Both the position numbers and the translations under genes were made by a program. The notes below the pieces were generated by a model that was not told the DNA's origin, did not search any database, and worked only from the letters and a program-made list of their open reading frames with translations. Of a stretch of DNA of 64,000 bases, positions 11,321-25,896 are shown piece after piece; the stretch's first letter is position 1; the number at the start of each line of letters is the position of its first letter. The DNA is from Antedon mediterranea (Eukaryota > Echinodermata > Crinoidea > Comatulida > Antedonidae): NCBI RefSeq assembly GCF_964355755.1, contig NC_092675.1, forward strand, positions 23,104,412 to 23,168,411. The letters run 5' to 3'.

Positions 11321-14300
11321 TCTTATAGGCCTAGTTATTGTTTTTTTCTCATTATTTCAGTATGAGTTTTCTCTCTTGCCAATCGCCAGAACGTGCCGCT
11401 ATTACAGAAACGGCTGTTTTGTACAGTACATTGAATCGTTTTATCTTGATTGGCATATCGTGACGTGTTTTTTTAATTGATTAATTATTGATAACTGGTT
11501 TGTTAATTAGCTTTGACATGCCTTACAAATTGTATTAGTAGGTATTGCATTGTCACGCCCATCGTGTCGTGTTCAATATATTTCGATTAATTAACTCGTC
11601 ACCAATTAGGAAAGTTGAATACTGTACTATCTTACAGTAATATGTAATTGATATTTAATTAGTAATGATAATTAATAAATCATTGTTTCATTCTTATTCG
11701 TATTATATTTCCAGTAACTTTATTTTATTTTGTTATGATAAATTTGGAGAAAAGCCATTTAACCGTTCGGAGATACACGTAAACATGTTGAACGATGAGA
11801 ACTTACTGTGATCTCGGCGTGTGCAGATACCCAGTGATGTGTTTACCGTAGGTCCAAATAAGTGAATCAAGACAGTAGTGTTTCACTCTTATTGTTAAAT
11901 TTTTCGTTAAATACAATAAGTGTGTAAAAACAATAATAACAAATTCAAATATTAATATAAGATTACTTTGAATTACTGTACAGCATTACTTTTAGACAGA
12001 GGTGTACTTAGAGGGACTATTAGTGATCATTTGAATACAATATATTATACACGCATATTTTCACACACGTTATAATAATGTCATAATTTGGAACGCATCG
12101 ATTAGACACAGTGACAGCCAGAACGCTGCTGATGATGAGGCGTTCAGCAATATTTATGATCATATAAATTTAATTCGTAACCTAATCTAACCTAACAATA
12201 ATCTACTTTTTATTTAGTACAATATGTTATGTCGGCTTTGAGGACCATCATCTTTACACACCTTTGCACACGGCACGTCGATGTGAACTTCGATGTGATG
12301 TTGGTATTTGTATACAGACATTTGGTAGGTCATGTTTAAATTATGTTCCACACTTCATTCCATTTTAGGTCCTCATTCCTTATTTAAGACAGGGCACCGT
12401 TTACCGTACCCAAAGAGCCAACGACATCGGCATGTTCGAGGGCAACTTGTTCCTAGTCCTAGTGGTGAAAAAACGTCTCGGAAAAGTGTACCCGTTGTAC
12501 TTTAACGAACCCCGGTGAACTGTTTCTCAAAATAGCCATATCTGATAGAACTATAAAATCCCGGATACTGGCAAATAAGGTAACATTACGGTAGGCATAT
12601 ACAGTCCCAGTAACGAAACGACAATGGTATACATGTGTCTTGTTAAAGTAGGTTCGATTTGTAAACTCAATAAAAACATTACATTTGCTGCTGTTTCAAA
12701 TAGCCTACTTTTTCTAGTTGTATATATTGAGTAGTACTATGCCTAAGCTATGTATGCAGACGGAAGGGCACACTAACCAAGTGCTCATTACTCACGGATA
12801 CATTCTATTATCCATTCAATTTGTAAGTATGTCTACCTGAAAACTGGAGATGACGACCAGCGAATCAAATTCCCTGGGAATGTCCGAGTCATCTCACCGC
12901 TGAAACTACCTGAATCGTGACAAAAAGGTGGCTTCAAGGTACAAATATTCTTCTTCATGCCCCGCTTAAAGAGTCCTATTTTATCTGACCTTATTTATAC
13001 AATTGTACATTTCTACCCATTGCTTGTACTTTTGTTGAACTAAGTCCTTAGAATTACATCTAATAGACAATTGAATATTGTAGAAGGAATGCATGCTATT
13101 TTTGATTGATTACAATTTAATTTTAATTTACGAACATGGGAATCAAGTACATTAATGTTAACCACATACGATTCAATTAATTACATTACTTAAGTTTTGT
13201 TTTAATAATTAAATTAAGCTATTTACATAGTCGACAATCGATAATGAAATCATGAGTAGGTTTTGTATAGATAATAAACCCTATATTATTGTAATGTGAC
13301 CAATTAATTATCTCATTATTGTTTTGAGTTAACACTTTGTTAGCTTTGAATTAGTTAATTAGTTCTTTGTCAACATTTTAATTAATCAGTCAACAACAAT
13401 GTCATTTATCCCATCATAAATTATATATTTGTTTAAATAAGTAAACATTAATAAGTAAATTTAATTGTATTAAAATAAAGTCTGACACGACTGTAATTGA
13501 AAGAAAACTTATCTCTACAGTAGGACACGACTGATCAACGTATGAGGCTCAATGCCAACCTCCTGAAATCATGATGTAATTTAGTACGGTAACTGTTTTT
13601 TATTTGATGTTCCTCCTAAAATCTGAATGTGTAAATTAAGGACTTTCTATTAAAAATTGTCAATTAGTCGTTTTGTTATGCTTTGTTGTTGAATGCTCTT
13701 TCTTTCTTTCTTTTTTCCCCTGTAGTTTAGATTTCTGATGATATATTTGTGTGGGTGTACATACACCATGCTGCCATTCGTACTGTAGTTCATTTTAATA
13801 ACATTAATTTTGCCGAAATGACAACCTCTTGTTTAGAGACAGGTAAATATTTCACGAACGAAATGTTGAAGTAATTAAGTAAATCTTTCTTACTTGGCGT
13901 TCTCAAAGTTTATATCTGAATGTGTTAAATCTTAATGGCTTTCTGTCAACGATTGTCAATTGGTAGATTGATGCTGCTCTTTTTCTGAATATCAGTGGTT
14001 GGGTTATATTTGTCCTGGTATACATGCTTCGTTTTGTAGATGGACCATGGTGGTTGGAATATTGTTCATCAGCAATACTAGTAATATTGTTGAGTGGCTT
14101 GAGCGTGCACAATGCGATCCTAGAAAGGCTGTTATTATCATTGTCGTTGAGTGTACAATGCAACTCCAGTCATTGCAACTCTTACAATTGCCTTACAACT
14201 GCATTGGTTTTAGAAAGTACACTACGATTTTATGACTGCTGGAAAAACAGTGTTGTTGGTCGACATCATTGCATTAATGGCAAAATGTATATCAGATAAA

Positions 14301-14484
14301 AAGGTCTCTTATAGATGACGTATTAAGCGTAAATTGAAGTTCTAAGATGTTAACAGGCGTTTTTACTAACGGAGTTTCGTGCAAAGTATGAGCACTGAAG
14401 TTGGTAAGTTAACTGTTGGTGGTTGATGTAATTCATATCCATTATTATAAATTATTATACATTATAAAGCAGTTGAGTGATCTT
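11321..14484. other. No gene recognised; possible decayed SINE at 12430-12545
   Basis: About 3.1 kb without a supportable exon. 12431-12545 has a B-box-like GTTCGAGGGC, then CGTCTCGGAAAAGTGTACCC, which resembles the SINE body at 10470-10530, so it may be an old copy. The overlapping frames at 13903-14299 lack domain or splice evidence and probably lie downstream of the receptor gene. Confidence 0.4.
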
Positions 14485-15178
14485 CTACCTCTGGTGATCA
14501 AGAGGGTCTCGTGGAATCAGATACCCATCACGATCACTACCTCTAGAACAATTTGACATCTGTGACATATTTCTTTTCATTGTACTAAATTTTAAACTTA
14601 TCTCATCATACTGATTGTATCTTGAATGATCTGATATTACATTATCGTCAAATCTTTGATAGAATTGATTATGGTGATTTTTGGCAGAATACTGAGCCCG
14701 TGGAAGTGTACGTATATTGTAGGCCCGGCCACCTGGATGGTGGTCATGTGTGGCATGTGGGGTACTATATTCAACTTGATGCATCCGGTTTCTTTGTGAA
14801 CTTGCATATCGTATCGGTTGGTAATCGTGTGGTCCAGAATCTATTATTAACGGCTTTTGTTTTTTATTATTTTCTAATGGTAAATTGACGTATCGTGGCT
14901 TAGTTTCAGCTGGCATTGTCTTTGTTGTGTTAAAGCCACACATTCCACCTATCCGCTTAATGTTTGGTTTTGGCTTTATAGGGGGTTTAAAAGATGTTAT
15001 AGGTCTTCTGCTATAGTCGTTTAAGACCACTTGTTTGGTTGAATGCAGACGATGAGGAAGGAGATTGTAGTAACGATCATCAGGAGCATCTATATAAAAA
15101 GACGTCATTCTTTTTGCCCGGTTTAGCATTGTGACCCTGTCCGACATGACCTCATTCACGTCTTCTTTTTTGCTACCA
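14485..15178 (-). CDS. Cytoplasmic tail exon of the SRCR-WSC-CUB receptor
   Basis: A 231-residue basic, Ser/Asn/Tyr-rich tail following the membrane exon. No catalytic domain is visible. It has tyrosine motifs suited to SH2 binding: YVNLP (Grb2-type pYxN), YDEI and DGYLIP. It is far longer than a simple anchor, which argues for signalling. Acceptor ttcttttcttccaag at 15179; stop at 14485-14487. Polyadenylation site not assigned. Confidence 0.85.
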
Positions 15179-18100
15179 CTTGGAAGAAAAGAAACAATCA
15201 ATCAACCAATCGTTCGATGTATACAGCGCCATTCCAATACAATTATTTCAATAACTAACCATCGAAAACATATTGTGGTTGAAAAAATAAATAAATTGTC
15301 GTCGACTTAGCTGACCTGACAATCGCTGTTTTTTAAACGGTCATTTCTAATCTTTGTGTCGTCTCTTATGATATTAATAAATTTACATCCATTAAAATAA
15401 ACATATACATACAAATAATAACAACACTGTTGTTTCCCCTCATTTCCAAACATCTAGTTCCCCTGAATATAAAACTCAACGCACGGTCACACTTACCTAT
15501 ATATTCTACAAAATACAAATATCACCAAACCCATCATGATTACTCCAAACACACATATAACAGCAATCAACAAATCTGTAATACATTTAATATTGCTTTA
15601 CTTAACATATAAATCACCAAACTTTTAAGGGGACGTGTTGGTTGTTTTAATTACGTTACGTATTTTAATGTTTTCTTCTACGGAGGGAGTAAGCTTATGA
15701 GAAGGAACGAAAGTAGGCTGTTTGGTATTGTTTCTCGCTGTACATTGTATTAAATGGTATTATGTTGCTTCAGTATTGAGAGCTACCTATGTAAAGGGTG
15801 TGTGAAAATTATTATAAAGCGGTTAAATACCTTTAGAAAAAAGTTTTTCCGGATGCATTTTATCTGGATAATTGGTATCTGTATATTGTGGCGTGGTTTG
15901 AATTATATCCGGATATACACTTGGACGCTGACTTGGTTTTGGTTCCATACCTTATTTAAAAAAGGTCAAGTCAAACTATGTTATTAAGTAGCTAAATGTG
16001 AAATTTTCACTGAAATCACATGATCGTATAACCATGGCACTCATAATGTTTAGGTCAAAATGAAAGATGAAGCAGAAAGATGTTCCGGCCAATCGCCAAT
16101 GTTACACCTTACATGATACAGGCACTGCATGTGATAAACATGATAATGGGGAAATACTGTCGTATGTGGAGATACACAAACTTACATAACTGATAATCAA
16201 AAAACAGTTAATTATCATCATACCTAAATTTGTCTTGTATTGCATTACAAATCCGCGCTGGGAAATATAGCCTTTAGTACTAGTTTCCAACTCTACTATT
16301 AACTCTGACGTCACAACTGGATCAATTACTGGAATAACTCCTTGGAATTGATCTCCTGCCAATACCAACCTGCGATTCATTTTAGTCGTCAGTGTCATAT
16401 TATCTGACGACCCTAGTTGAAACATTTCGAATTTAAGATGGATCACGGAAGTACCGCGTGCTTTAATTGTCCATTGGCAGACAGAGTTGTAGGTGGATGT
16501 TGACGGGAAAGACGGAGATGTTATGTAACCAGAAGGGCTGCTGTATACAGCACCGCATGAACCTATTTCAGCTGACAATACAGAGACAATCATAATGTTA
16601 TTTTAATTTCACGTGATAAAAAAATTACATTAAAGTTCCGCAAGAACTGAAAGTATCATGACTCGTACATATTGGAGTGCCAACGATGAGTGAATATGGA
16701 AAAACATGTTCAAATTAATTCCATTGCTTCATCATAATTGTTAAAACTTAGTTAAACAAGATATTCGAAATTAAATGTTAGTAATTGTAACAATATTATA
16801 TAATCTATATCCTGTTTCTACATTTGTTGAAACATATTTTTCTTTTCACAGAGATACATTTTGATGTAAAATACGAGAAGCTATCTATTCCATTTTACTC
16901 ATGGTAAGGTACTACCCAAGTACAGACAATCCGTGAAATTAACTTACATTTGTAAACGGCTATGTGTAAAGCGCCACCACACGCTTGAGTACTATCCCCA
17001 GCACATGGCAATGCGCAGTTCCAGTTTTTACGTCTTTTTTCGGGAAATGATTTCGGATCCTTATTGTCACAGCAACACTCTTGGCCATGAGTTACACCTG
17101 CAAATACAAAACCCCGCCTTCTGCAGTATGCAGCGCACACATTAACCGTTATAGAGGAATCCGATGTACATACTTTACGTAGAGCTAACCCGTTTGATAG
17201 ATGACTGAAGCAACCTTGATATCCAGGAACTAAAAGGAAATATCAAAATGCATTTTGAAAATGAAAATAAGACAGGAAGTAGGTAAATGAAACATGATAT
17301 CAATTGTGTCAAATTACTAATAATTGGTAAATAAAACGAATGTAAAATTAAAATGTTATAAATCCTGTAAGCTTTCTGATACATTGTTTGAGCGGAGATG
17401 TTGTGTGCGTGGTGAGAGAATTAGAAAGGAACAAGCAATTAATGATTTGTATTTTTGTAAATGGACTTTAATATGAGTTGTCATAAGAGTGTTTGTAGTG
17501 AGGTACTATAAGAGTGAAACAATGTGTGTAGTCATGGGTGGAACAGAGTGAAGGGTTGGTGAGTTAGACTCATATTGTTCTTCTTTTATTGCAACCATAT
17601 TTAAATATCACCATCACCGTATGGACCAACAGACCCTCAAAGAAATAACATATTCATGATAAAACCCCCCAAAACAAAATATTTAAAATAGGGATTATTC
17701 TCATTGGTTAAAAATTGTGTTTAACTTTCGCTGAAAATAAAATTGATTCTTTTTTTTCAACATGCTATCCTTTATTGGATAGAATTCCTGTTTTCTGTTT
17801 TGCGAAACTTATCTGTTATTTACTACAGCTCAATTAGAATGAGTGTATTAATCAGGTAAAAAAACTAGGAACAGTGAACCTAAACGATTACTACAGTAAT
17901 TGAATGTTTCCCCTAATATGCTGTCAGTGAAGTAATTATTTTCTTTGTTTCGTTTACTTTTTTACTAATTAAAAAGGTATTTTTATATATGTATATTTTG
18001 TTCAGAGTATGTATTCAATGTCATTTAATTAAATTATTATTTTTATTCTCCAGATTTTCCCAAGGGCTGTACATTCTGTCATGCACTATAGTGAGTCGCA

Positions 18101-19072
18101 ATAACAGGTTTCGTTACATGTTTAATATTTATCCGTCATCGTTGATAGAATGTATTAGATGCTTGTTTTCCATTATATTAAAATTCTATAAATCAATCCT
18201 TTTGTGCATAAAACAAGGAGATAGTTTATTTATTAAAGACAAAAAAACGTTGGGCCAATGGTGAGTGAAATAGAGTTTAGAGATTTTTGTAAACATTGTT
18301 AGTTTAGAAATAAAAAAAATGTAAAATAATATAGCCAACATGAAATACATAGGCCTTACTCATAATGATAATAAGTGATTATAATAAATTCGGGTTCTAA
18401 AAACATTATAGGCCTACCATTGCACGTTACTCCAGCTGCCAGGCCCGCTGCACATTCTTCTTCTTCAACTGCAGAGTAATCGTTTCCAGTGAGCACATTT
18501 CTATGATTGCAATCTTGAACAGTTGACTCGAGGCCTGTACATGCTAAATTTGACAACATATATTTGCTGCGGCTCTTGCCGTTCTTGCCAATCTTGATAA
18601 ACATGGCACCTCTCCAATAACCTAAACGACATGCATCATTATACAATCCATGAAAATATTGAAAAGGCGTAAATTCTCTTTTGACCTCAGAGTAAACTTT
18701 GGAGATGTTGTTTACTAATTTGACCTAGTTAAAAATATATTTAAGCTTAAAGCTTAAATAAGAAAACAAATATATAAAACGATTTATTTTGCAATCTATG
18801 TATCTATGTATGTTGTAAATTTTTGTTTTGCTCTTTTAATTTATGTTAATAATTGCCAAATTTACAGTTCATGGACCAATATATAATCTTGAATCTTCTT
18901 GAGTTTAAAATAAAAAAACATTATACTGTATTGTATATACCAAGTTGTCGACAAACTACTTCGGCATCTTTCAAATCCCATCCTCTATTGCAGATACTAT
19001 CCCATGTTCCATTGCGAAACACTTCTACTCTTCCTTCATAAGGGGTGTGACCATCTCGGAGACGAACATATT
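14485..19072 (-). CDS. SRCR-WSC-CUB single-pass receptor, 5'-incomplete (7 exons seen)
   Basis: Exons 5'->3' on the minus strand: 18941-19072 and 18418-18621 (one SRCR domain; begins [17 protein letters not shown] and ends [11 protein letters not shown]), 16948-17229 ([34 protein letters not shown]), 16224-16571 ([21 protein letters not shown]), 15831-15950 (Pro/Thr stalk), 15497-15575 (membrane helix [20 protein letters not shown] then CRIY), 14485-15178 (cytoplasmic tail, 231 codons and stop). Extracellular exons are all phase 1-1, as in shuffled domains; the helix exon ends in phase 2 and the tail exon keeps frame. Signal peptide and start codon are not found and must lie upstream of 19072. 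The order WSC-CUB-membrane-tail is that of Kremen Wnt co-receptors, but the first domain is SRCR, not kringle. Function unknown; surface recognition or Wnt-type co-receptor are guesses. The CUB acceptor could be 16571 or 9 nt further in. Confidence 0.88.
16948..17229 (-). CDS. WSC domain exon of the receptor
   Basis: One 94-codon phase 1-1 exon holding a full WSC domain: [46 protein letters not shown], and [20 protein letters not shown]. The cysteine pattern and the G-x-x-x-Q-C-x-C core match the WSC fold found in Kremen, polycystin-1 and yeast stress sensors, where it is thought to bind carbohydrate or partner proteins. Whether it does so here is not shown. Confidence 0.88.
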
Positions 19073-20417
19073 CTACGAAAAAATGGTATACAGATTACAA
19101 TAATAATTTTTCTAAATGTTTTTATTATTGGAAAAATTATGAAGAAATATACACAGAACTAGGTAATTTAGTTTAGAAAATATATCTACGGTATATTATA
19201 AAAAGGAAATAGAACATAATTACTGTATCCATGCGTCAAGTACAAATAAAGCTGAATAAAACATCCGAACAAGGTTCAACAATATGTCTCCGATAACTGT
19301 AGCGTATTGTCCATCTGAAGTCATCGTTTGACACTAACATTGATGGAGTCAACAAAAGGAAATAGACTAATTTCTGTTAATTCTGTAAGCAATTCAAAAC
19401 ACGAAGTCTTTCTAACAATCCCAAACAATATTGTGTTTGAATTGAGATTTCCACAGAGAAAAACAAAAATAAAATGAATATCACTTATTTCTTTTGTCAC
19501 AAGAAATGACAAATTATATCTGTATGTGTATGTATGTATATATGTATTCAGAAGCTAAACATTTTTTTTCTCTTTCGTGGGATAAGCCCACTTTTATTCA
19601 TTATTCCATTCATGACAAGGGTATACAAAGATTACATATTTTATGTATGTGTTTATAACATGTATGTACAATTATATGGTTAAAAGAGATATCTTTTTTA
19701 AAACATAACATACTTGGATATCTTTTAAAACCTAAACATAATTGGTTATATTGGCACATACCCTCTTATAAAATTTGGCTAAAGTATTGAAGCATTGTTT
19801 TTCTTTCTATATATCTTTCCTTCCTTTTCATCTTTCTGTTTTATAGTAAAATACAATAAGTGTATTACAAAAAAAATTACTTTTTGTATTCTTTTTAATT
19901 TTTCTCAATATAGAAGAAAGAAAAAGAAAGAAAGAGAAAAGAAAAAAAAACTAGTTTTCATTTCGATTTTATGAAATGTGATTCATTAATTTATCTTTTA
20001 CTTTAGTCCATTTAATGTGAGCTTTATTTACATTACAAGCATATTGGTTAGCTAATACATTTCTGAGTTCTATTCGGAACAAGCTCCAAATCACTGTTGA
20101 TCTTTTTGTATACCGGGTATTTTTCTGAAGATTTGATATTTAGAGATTTATAAATACAGAAGGTTAACAATGAGATTAACAGGTGCGGATTTGGTACAAA
20201 AAACATCGTCGCGTTGTAAAACATCAAGAATTGTCAGCGCGTACGTATTTTTTTCAAACAATTATGACGTCATTTATGAACATTTTGATTGGTCAGTTAG
20301 TTTTACCGATCGTAACGTTGAAGTTGAACTCGGTTAAACTTTAAAAAAAATTGATTTTAACGATTTTTAATGTTGATTTGTACCCCTTTTCCTGTAAAAT
20401 CGTATGTAAATGGGTGC

Positions 20418-20466
<49 letters not shown>

Positions 20467-23400
20467 CCAAGGGGAGGGGGAGGGGGTAATTATTTCATTT
20501 ACATTGTTACTTTTGTTTTAACTGTTATTAACTGTTTTGTTAAAATGTATAGCAGTCTTAAATCATGGAATTAAAATTATTCCATGCAAGTTGAACACTT
20601 TTAGGCCTACACTTTAATAGCATGTGTTTGAAGTTAAATATATTGTACTGGATTTCAATTCTCCAATACTCAAAAGCACGGTACACAATGTGTATACTGG
20701 GCTTAAAATAGAAATAAAACGTAATGGTAAATTCAAATTCTACAAACAATACTAGGCTAAATTAGTTTTGATATTTTATTTTGTCAAGTAAAACCATTCT
20801 TCTTAAAGGTGGTGATCCGGTTCAGGTAAACATACACACTATGTAGGGCTAACGTTTCAAACTCTTTGAGAACGGTTTAGTTTTTTTGATAATTGTTTTT
20901 GTCATGAAAACAATCGGACAGGATTTGTTGCCGACCATCTTAACCAAAAAAAAAAATTTCCACTCCACTTATGGAAGGTTATACATGCACGCTAAGCAAC
21001 TAGCTGACATTATTTTAACTGACATGTTCTCGTTTTTGAAAATCAACTGTATGTTTGATGGTAGCAGTGATTAGAACATTGTCTATATACGGTATTATGG
21101 AGCGATGAGTTAAGGTTGTTTCACTCCAATGTGACAATCTGATAAGCTATTTGAGCATTACTCATGGAGCCACAAAAATACGCTTCACCCCTGCTTGCCA
21201 ACTTTGTTGAAACAAATCTATGTTTCCCTAAACGATTTCTAATCATTTGACTTTGGATTTCCAATGGCTTACAATAATAGGCGGAACATTGGATTTACAT
21301 TCATCCTCATTCCCTTGTACAGGAATAATCTCGCTTATAAAGTTTTAGGAATAGACATGAAGGTCAAATTGATATGTGAAATGCTGTCCGCTCCGAAAAT
21401 GTTGTTAATGCCTAATGTATGATAACGTCTATAGGTTCACAGTGAGTGTTTTAAACTCAGCAATGACCCAAACAAACCAAACGATGCATTATAATTTAAT
21501 TTAATACTAAGTTTTATCTTTATGTATATAATCATGTTTTGGCCTAAAGGCTTTTTATATCTTTATCATTCTACGATATGTTGTTTGTTGAAGGGGTTGT
21601 GGATACCAATGTGTTTAACCCCAATTAAGTCGAATAAATAAATTAAATACATAAAATGAAATGAAAGATTGTTCTACAGTATCCCAAAAACCCCACTTTA
21701 TTTTTCAGTAAAAATTTAATTACAATAGACATTGTAGAATAGTAAAGTATTTATTAAAGTCTTCTTGTTAAAGGCAATTAGTGTGTTTCCTGTTTATGAC
21801 AATGTGAATTCTAAAAATAAATTAAATACTTATTACTTTACTAAGTTGATATTATAAGTAAATTAGTTTTTATTTTTTAGTAAATCACTGAATAATAACA
21901 CTGACATCCGACATGGATTTATAACAAGACCCACACAATTAGGGCATCTTGAAAAGATCTCATCCGCAACATTACCGAGAGCGGAGATTTACTTACTTTA
22001 CCCGGATGGATAGATTCGCACCATACACATTTAAAATTCAAAACAAGTAAAGATCTTATCTGCAACCTTACCAAAAAGCGGAGCACTCATCGCAAAGGCA
22101 AACTATAGCAACAACAAAGATATAGCCCTAATACCCAATGTTGAAAATCACGTTTCATATAGTATAATGTAATTGTGCGGTCCTCCGCCCCACCCCTTTT
22201 TTGTGATTTGTCATAGAGATATCAGTGTAGGTATCAGGATTTGTTTTGTATCTCGTTGAATAAAATATATTTGTGTTTTTTTTTTTTTAAATGTTTAAAC
22301 GTATAGACGACCTACTATCTGTCTAAATTCTCCAGTTGTAAACAGTTGGGTGAGGTAATGACGTAATAAGTAGTATAACATTTCTTTAAAAAAATAAATT
22401 AAGACGAAAAATGATTAGGATAAACAAAAACCAGATGTAATTATTTCACAATATAAAACGCGTAATTGTTATCAATAAAGTCGTCATATAGGCAATTATA
22501 GTTGTTTCCCTTTTTTATGACTTCGTCAGTGTGATTTTGCTGTCACCCACTTCGTTGGAGTTATGCCTATTATGCCTAAACATCAATAATGATCTGTTTC
22601 CTTTATAAAATAGCTATCACATGATTTTGTATCCTGAATTTCAACTCAATGTTGAATGTCAGTTCTACAGAGAAGGTTAATTGACATGTTCCATATTGGC
22701 ACAATAATACAACATTACAGTTTTTTAAAACGGTTATCAATCATTACGAATGCGAATTGAGCTTGCACTTGAGCGACAGTTTGCTATCTAGTGTAAATAT
22801 TAACATTATTTTAATTCAATTTCAATTTATGATGTGTTTATTATTTTAATAATTCAAATAGATAATTTACAAATGTTTTATATAAGAACAAGCTTACTAA
22901 TGTTTTTAAAACATTTCTGCCTTTAATAAAACTTAAACAAAGTTATTTTCGGTATAAAAAAACAAGAACAAGATATAGAAATATAAAAGATGCTGCGAGG
23001 AGTTTGACCAATTACAGTCAGTAATTGGTTTATTACAATACATAATAAAAATAACTTTATTACATAAGTTTGAATAATAATAATGACCCAATAAATACAA
23101 CAGTTTTACAATTAAATGTATACATTTCTGAAACAAACCTCTCTTTCCATGCACCAAATATATAAAGTTTATTTTGAAATGGTTCTATAAACGATACTTA
23201 TATTTTTTTAAACTTGTTTTTTTATTTTAGAAAGCGCTAATCATTAGTTTATCTTTATTACTATGGATACATTTTATCCAGATTGTTTTGTTATCTAAGG
23301 TTGTACATTATATGTACAAGGTTGTTTTCCGAAGGATGATACAAAAGTAACGTCCCTGAATATTTCAAACAAAACACACGCATTGAATTAATTTAATCAA

Positions 23401-24834
23401 ATTCTGCATTGAGAACTGAAGTTCAAACTACTTGATTCCTAAATGAAAAAAATTAATATAATTTGCATATTTTAATTATTTTTTAATGATTTAAAAAATT
23501 GATATAAAATACCAATTTGATGTTGACCTTAGGTAAATATATATCTACTGATAAGGAGAAAAAACATATGATAAATTATCAAAACCAAAAGTTATAAGTT
23601 ATTCATAGACACATGACCTCTATCCCATTTCCGTGTGATGGAAGCATGACTCATGAGTTCACAAAAAAGGAGCAATCAAATAAGAAACTGCATCGTACCA
23701 CAGTGACACATCTCAACAATGTTATACTATTTGAACTTGAAAGTTCTCTCCCATTATATGAACATAATTATTAGGACCATAGGCATGGAACTATCAGTAA
23801 ACAGGGTATAGTCGATCTATTATTGGTCAAAGAATTCTAAACACTATACAATAATATTAGATAGATCGTTGCGATTCTTTAAATTGAAAAACAACATCTA
23901 CGGAATACATTCTGTAATCAGGCCGCATAGCAGTTAATATTGTTCCGGATAATCTCGCAATTATTTCGTTGGTTTGATCCGGCTTCTCACTGTGGAGTTG
24001 TACCGATGATCCTTTAAACCTTAAAACTACTCAATGTTGTAGCCCTACATTACTACGGATGTTTTGAATAAGGATGTTAGCCCGTGAACCCTGGACCATA
24101 ATAAGTATACCCTAACTATGACTCTTATACTTTGTAGTGCCACTAATCCACATTTAGCAACACCCTGGGTTATTTGGTCCTATCGGCAAAAGTCATTACC
24201 ATACCTGTCATTTAATTTAATGTTTAGAACGTTGAAGTTCAATAATCTCCCCTAATGGCGATTTTGAATAATTCTAATGACCTAGACACACAGTGTGCAG
24301 ATTTTAGCAGTGCCAGAGGGGACATAATCCAATACACGTGTACAATGAACCTGTTATAGACTGATATTATTACAGAACTGAGATTACAGCGATTTTAGAG
24401 ATTATAATATTCGTATTCTGGCTTTGAAAAGATTGCAATTAATTATAAAATATTGTTGTAAATGAAGGAGCACCAATTGAGTTACTCAAAATGTGTTTTT
24501 AAAACTTTTGCTCGCGTACTCTTGAATTTTATCGAGCACTGTGACTTTATTTAGATGTTTCCTAAGTTGTACAGTGCATCGTCTGCGAGCACAACCTTAA
24601 TTGTGCATATTAAAACAATGATTGTGCATGATGTAAATAATTATGAACGGAAACACTCATCTGCTGAATATTCCCATCTCGACACACACTTGCGGTTCCG
24701 TAGGCCCTCTCAAATTAATTCGGTTTCAAATGGGATATTTATTTGAAAGACGCACGCTTGAAGTCTGTAAGTATTCATAATTGTTTTTGTGTGTGAAAGA
24801 ACAATAACACACTCTAGTATCAAAGTATAAAAAA
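19073..24834. other. Gene-poor stretch; probable 5' intron of the receptor
   Basis: No exon could be supported on either strand. Because the receptor's first exon(s) must lie upstream of 19072 on the minus strand, this may be a long intron. An (AT)n microsatellite sits at 20421-20463. Confidence 0.4.
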
Positions 24835-25159
24835 AGATCGTATCCTATTGTCCCTGAAAAAAATCCATTTATTAATACATTTAGCGATTTTAATGTCATA
24901 TAATATTTATCCTCTATGACCAAAACTTAGATCGAAAAAAAAACCATTATTTACCTGAAGCAAATATGTAAAGCAAAATATCTGCCAGCCAATGGATTTT
25001 TGGTTGAATATTTAACCATTTATTTTAGGAAACATTTATTTTTAGGTTTTTTTTCTATGGAAGTGATTAACTTTAATAAAACTACAAAATAACTTATTGA
25101 AAGTCTGATTTAATTAATCTTAATTTTGTTCATGTTTTTGGAGGACAATACATTTTTAA
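24835..25159. mobile_element. TTAA MITE family copy
   Basis: Ends TATTGTCCC (about 24846) and GGACAATACATT followed by TTAA (25156-25159) are inverted. The interior shares TTAATGTCATATAAT, ATGACCAAAACTTAGATCG and AAGTCTGATTTAATTAATCT with the 6.3-, 51.9- and 56.8-kb copies. Confidence 0.65.
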
Positions 25160-25896
25160 TAAAATAATTACCAAGTGCATTATAACCTACCAACTAGTGG
25201 GCCTACTAATTACGAAACGAATGTGTTCATAAGTTGGAAAGTTAGTATAAAAAAAAAACAATACATTCCTATTTTTTTCTTTGACTTTGAAACTAAATTT
25301 CAGTAAACTGAAAATTCACGTTTTTTTAATAAATTCTCTGTTTACAGTGATCAATCACGTAACGATTAAGCTGTAATTTTTGACAGTACTTAAGGCGGGT
25401 CCTTTCTTGTGTTATTCGCCTGCTTCCCATCGTTTGATAATCTTCCCTTTGAGATACATGACAGATTTATAAATCATGTGTCATGACAGGTTTAGCAGAC
25501 TGGGTGTACAAGGTGAAGCAGATGTAATGTTCTATTATGTTTTTTAAACATCCCCCCTTTTTTTATTTGACCTAGATAGAACTACCTGTAACTGAACTTT
25601 CTGTTTCTCCTTCCTATAAATCTAATATTACATCGATGTATACATCGCCGTGAACATTATATTGTCATTACACTTTTATTTACCATAGTCATAGATAGGA
25701 TTGGGGATATTCATTCATATAGATTCATTGGCGGAAATGGATGGGGGAGGGGATGGAAGACTTAAGTGGCTAGCCACCTTCCTTCGCCTGTAGGATTAGC
25801 GCAAGGGTACCATTTCCGATATTTTATTAATGTTTTTCCATGACCGGGATCTGAGTGTTTGTGTAATTTACTAGTAAAGCTGTACCGTATAATATC

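Noticed and set aside
13903-14299. Three overlapping frames on both strands
   Set aside because: They overlap each other in different frames, lack splice or domain support and sit downstream of the receptor.
14622-14888. 88-codon plus-strand frame
   Set aside because: Antisense shadow of the receptor tail exon.
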